Shown: positions 60,701 through 64,000 of the stretch, in pieces
Numbering within the stretch: the first letter of the stretch is position 1
How the letters are laid out: each line of letters opens with the position of its first letter
Assembly: GCF_051020975.1 (NCBI RefSeq)
Contig: NW_027478167.1
Location: 248,001 to 312,000 of the forward strand
Source of the DNA: Osmia lignaria lignaria
Lineage: Eukaryota; Arthropoda; Insecta; Hymenoptera; Megachilidae
Length of the DNA stretch: 64,000 bases
Direction: 5' to 3'
Translations under genes and position numbers: made by a program
The notes under the pieces: model-generated
The model's database searches: none
Told to the model about the DNA's origin: nothing
What the model saw: only the letters and a program-made list of their open reading frames with translations

Positions 60701-63700
60701 TTGTTGTTCTTCTTCTGCACAGCTAAGCTGGAAGTGGCATTTGCGGCTCGCACTAGTGCAGAGTTATCTCAAAGCAAGGGGCCACGGTGTTTCTGTATCT
60801 CTATTATGTTGGTGCGGCTTCGGAACTTTTAAATATCTCGATATATCTCGAAAACTACGCTTCTGATCAAAAAATATCATAGAACATAAATTGTAGGAAA
60901 CATAATTCTCTACAAAAAAGGTCTCTTAATATTTTGCCATAGCTCGCTTCGTTTCCGAGATATGTGCAGATTTATCTCAAGGGAAGGGGCCTGACGGACA
61001 TATTTCGAGATATTTCTTCTTCTTGTTGTTCTTCTTCTGCACAGCTAAGCTGGAAGTGGCATTTGCAGCTCGCAATAGTGCAGAGTTATCTCAAAGAAAG
61101 GGGCCACGGTGTTTCTGTATCTCTATTATGTTGGTGCGGCTTCGGAACTTTTAAATATCTCGATATATCTCGAGAACTACGCATCTGATCAAAAAATATC
61201 ATAGAACATAAAAAGTAGGAAACATAATTCTCTACATAAAAGGTCTCTTAACATTTTGCCATAGCTCGCTTCGTTTCCGAGATATTTGCAGATACATCTC
61301 AAGGGAAGGGGCCTGACGGACATATTTCGAGATATTTCTTCTTCTTGTTGTTCTTCTTCTGCACAGCTAAGCTGGAAGTGGCATTTGCAGCTCGCAATAG
61401 TGCAGAGTTATCTCAAAGAAAGGGGCCACGGTGTTTCTGTATCTCTATTATGTTGGTGCGGCTTCGGAACTTTTAAATATCTTGATAGATCTCGAGAACT
61501 ACGCATCTGATCAAAAAATATCATAGAACATAAAAAGTAGGAAACTTAATTCTCTACAAAAAAGGTCTCTTAACATTTTGCCATAGCTCGCTTCGTTTCC
61601 GAGATATTTGCAGATTTATCTCAAGGGAAGGGGCCTGACGGACATACTTCGAGATATTTCTTCTTCTTGTTGTTCTTCTTCTGCACAGCTAAGCTGGAAG
61701 TGGCATTTGCAGCTCGCAATAGTGCAGAGTTATCTCAAAGAAAGGGGCCACGGTGTTTCTGTATCTCTATTATGTTGGTGCGGCTTCGGAACTTTTAAAT
61801 ATCTTGATATATCTCGAGAACTACGCTTCTGATCAAAAAATATCATGGAACATAAAAAGTAGGAAACTTAATTCTCTACAAAAAAGGTCTCTTAACATTT
61901 TGCCATAGCTCGCTTCGTTTCCGAGATATTTGCAGATTTATCTCAAGGGAAGGGGCCTGACGGACATATTTCGAGATATTTCTTCTTCTTGTTGTTCTTC
62001 TTCTGCACAGCTAAACTGGAAGTGGCATTTCCAGCTCGCAACAGTGCAGAGTTATCTCAAAAAAAGGGGCCACGGTGTTTCTGTATCTCTATTATGTTGG
62101 TGCGTTTTCGGAACTTTTAAATATCTCGATATATCTCGAAAACTACGCTTCTGATCAAAAAATATCATAGAACATAAATTGTAGGAAACATAATTCTCTA
62201 CAAAAAAGGTCTCTTAAGATTTTGCCATAGCTCGTTTGGTTTCCGAGATATTTGCAGATACATCTCAAGGGAAGGGGCCTGACGGACATATTTCGAGATA
62301 TTTCTTCTTCTTGTTGTTCTTCTTCTGCGCAGCTAAGCTGGAAGTGGCATTTGCAGTTCGCAATAGTGCAGAGTTATCTCAAAGAAAGGGGCCACGGTGT
62401 TTCTGTATCTCTATTATGTTGGTGCGGCTTCGGAACTTTTAAATATCTTGATATATCTCGAGAACTACGCTTCTGATCAAAAAATATCATAGAACATAAA
62501 AAGTAGGAAACTTAATTCTCTACAAAAAAGGTCTCTTAACATTTTGCCATAGCTCGCTTCGTTTCCGAGATATTTGCAGATTTATCTCAAGGGAAGGGGC
62601 CTGACGGACATATTTCGAGATATTTCTTCTTCTTGTTGTTCTTCTTCTGCACAGCTAAACTGGAAGTGGCATTTCCAGCTCGCAATAGTGCAGAGTTATC
62701 TCAAAGAAAGGGGCCACGGTGTTTCTGTATCTCTATTATGTTGGTGCGTCTTCGGAACTTTTAAATATCTCGATATATCTCGAAAACTACGCTTCTGATC
62801 AAAAAATATCATAGACCATAAATTGTAGGAAACATAATTCTCTACAAAAAAGGTCTCTTAAGATTTTGCCATAGCTCGTTTGGTTTCCGAGATATTTGCA
62901 GATATATCTCAAGGGATGGGGCCTGACGGACATATTTCGAGATATTTCTTCTTCTTGTTGTTCTTCTTCTGCACAGCTAAACTGGAAGTGGCATTTCCAG
63001 CTCGCAATAGTGCAGAGTTATCTCAAAGAAAGGGGCCACGGTGTTTCTGTATCTCTATTATGTTGGTGCGGCTTCGGAACTTTTAAATATCTTGATATAT
63101 CTCGAGAACTACGCATCTGCTCAAAAAATATCATAGAACATAAAAAGTAGGAAACTTAATTCTCTACAAAAAAGGTCTCTTAATATTTTGCCATAGCTCG
63201 CTTCGTTTCCGAGATATGTGCAGATTTATCTCCAGGGAAGGGGCCTGACGGACATATTTCGAGATATTTCTTCTTCTTGTTGTTCTTCTTCTGCACAGCT
63301 AAACTGGAAGTGGCATTTCCAGCTCGCAATAGTGCAGAGTTATCTCAAAGAAAGGGGCCACGGTGTTTCTGTATCTCTATTATGTTGGTGCGGCTTCGGA
63401 ACTTTTAAATATCTTGATATATCTCGAGAACTACGCTTCTGATCAAAAAATATCATAGAACGTAAAAAGTAGGAAACTTAATTCTCTACAAAAAAGGTCT
63501 CTTAACATTTTGCCATAGCTCGCTTCGTTTCCGAGATATTTGCAGATTTATCTCAAGGGAAGGGGCCTGACGGACATATTTCGAGATATTTCTTCTTCTT
63601 GTTGTTCTTCTTCTGCACAGCTAAACTGGAAGTGGCATTTCCAGCTCGCAACAGTGCAGAGTTATCTCAAAAAAAGGGGCCACGGTGTTTCTGTATCTCT

Positions 63701-64000
63701 ATTATGTTGGTGCGTCTTCGGAACTTTTAAATATCTCGATATATCTCGAAAACTACGCTTCTGATCAAAAAATATCATAGAACATAAATTGTAGGAAACA
63801 TAATTCTCTACAAAAAAGGTCTCTTAAGATTTTGCCATAGCTCGTTTGGTTTCCGAGATATTTGCAGATACATCTCAAGGGAAGGGGCCTGACGGACATA
63901 TTTCGAGATATTTCTTCTTCTTGTTGTTCTTCTTCTGCACAGCTAAACTGGAAGTGGCATTTCCAGCTCGCAATAGTGCAGAGTTATCTCAAAGAAAGGG
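57744..64000 (+). repeat. Interleaved 2-monomer modules at right end
   Basis: Two kinds of module recur. One is a GATAGATCTCGAG unit followed by a GACATACTTCGAG unit (57744+58066, 59676+59998, 61286+61608). The other is a CAACAGTGCAG/AAAAAAAGGGGCC unit followed by a GATACATCTC unit (58710+59032, 61930+62252, 63540+63862). Spacings are multiples of 322 (1610, 1932, 3220). The window ends inside the monomer beginning at 63862. Confidence 0.8.

Larger units (their letters stand above)
1..64000 (+). repeat. 322-bp tandem satellite array filling the window
   Basis: Seen: one motif, anchored here at TTGCAG (or GTGCAG), recurs at 130, 451, 771, 1091, 1413 and so on to 63862, always on the + strand. 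There are 198 complete intervals summing to 63732 nt, which equals 198x322 minus 24. Both window edges fall inside monomers, so the array extends beyond the window on both sides. No inserted unique sequence, transposon or inverted monomer was seen. Known: long head-to-tail arrays with higher-order repeats are typical of eukaryotic centromeric or pericentromeric satellites. Inferred: heterochromatin of a eukaryote, possibly an insect. I do not recognise the family. Confidence 0.97.

Noticed and set aside
130..63764. A 74-codon open frame in most monomers (from TTGCAG or GTGCAG to TGATCA)
   Set aside because: The start is TTG or GTG, with no ATG in a eukaryotic context. Monomer length is 1 mod 3, so the frame cannot run through the array. 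Conserved stops (TAG in CATAGAAC and in CCATAGCTC) close other frames. About 20 monomers have the frame broken with no other sign of difference. Conservation follows from repeat homogenisation.
1..64000. CRISPR array or other prokaryotic repeat system
   Set aside because: Repeats are 322 bp and contiguous with no unique spacers, and no cas or other genes are present.
1..64000. Transposable element or retroelement tandem array
   Set aside because: No terminal inverted repeats, target-site duplications, poly(A) tail or transposase/reverse-transcriptase frame were seen, and all units are in the same orientation and abut directly.

Overview
The window is satellite DNA from end to end. I find no unique sequence, gene, RNA gene, mobile element or CRISPR array. 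A monomer of about 322 bp is repeated head to tail, always in the same orientation. Using the recurrent TTGCAG/GTGCAG site as position 1, I count 198 complete monomers (130 to 63861) with partial ones at both ends. The consensus monomer is about 39% GC (126 of 322 by hand count) with 12 CpG, close to expectation, so CpG is not depleted.

A long tandem array with this monomer size and higher-order structure points to pericentromeric, centromeric or other heterochromatin of a eukaryote. Lack of CpG decay fits a genome without heavy germline methylation of repeats, such as many insects. I do not recognise the family and cannot name the species.

Layout. (1) 1-13313: monomers of 319-322 bp, mostly a subfamily with CTGAGCTGG and an extra TTC in the pyrimidine tract, arranged as overlapping duplications 6, 14, 20/21 and 23 monomers apart. 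(2) 13314-20391: a different subfamily, including a recent 5-monomer (1610 bp) higher-order repeat at 15246-18787. (3) 20392-32305: short-period local duplications of 1, 3 and 5 monomers. (4) 32306-42931: three copies of a 9/10-monomer block with a diverged subfamily. (5) 42932-57743: three copies of a 13-17-monomer block. (6) 57744-64000: interleaved 2-monomer modules. From 20392 to the end all 135 intervals between monomer starts are exactly 322 bp. All 24 nt of shortening lie left of 20392.

Nothing works together here as genes. What can be read is the history of the array: in-register unequal crossovers, single-monomer deletions, chimeric monomers at the breakpoints and gene-conversion-like patches. 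The recurring 74-codon frame has no ATG start and shifts frame at each monomer (322 = 3x107+1), so I treat it as non-coding.
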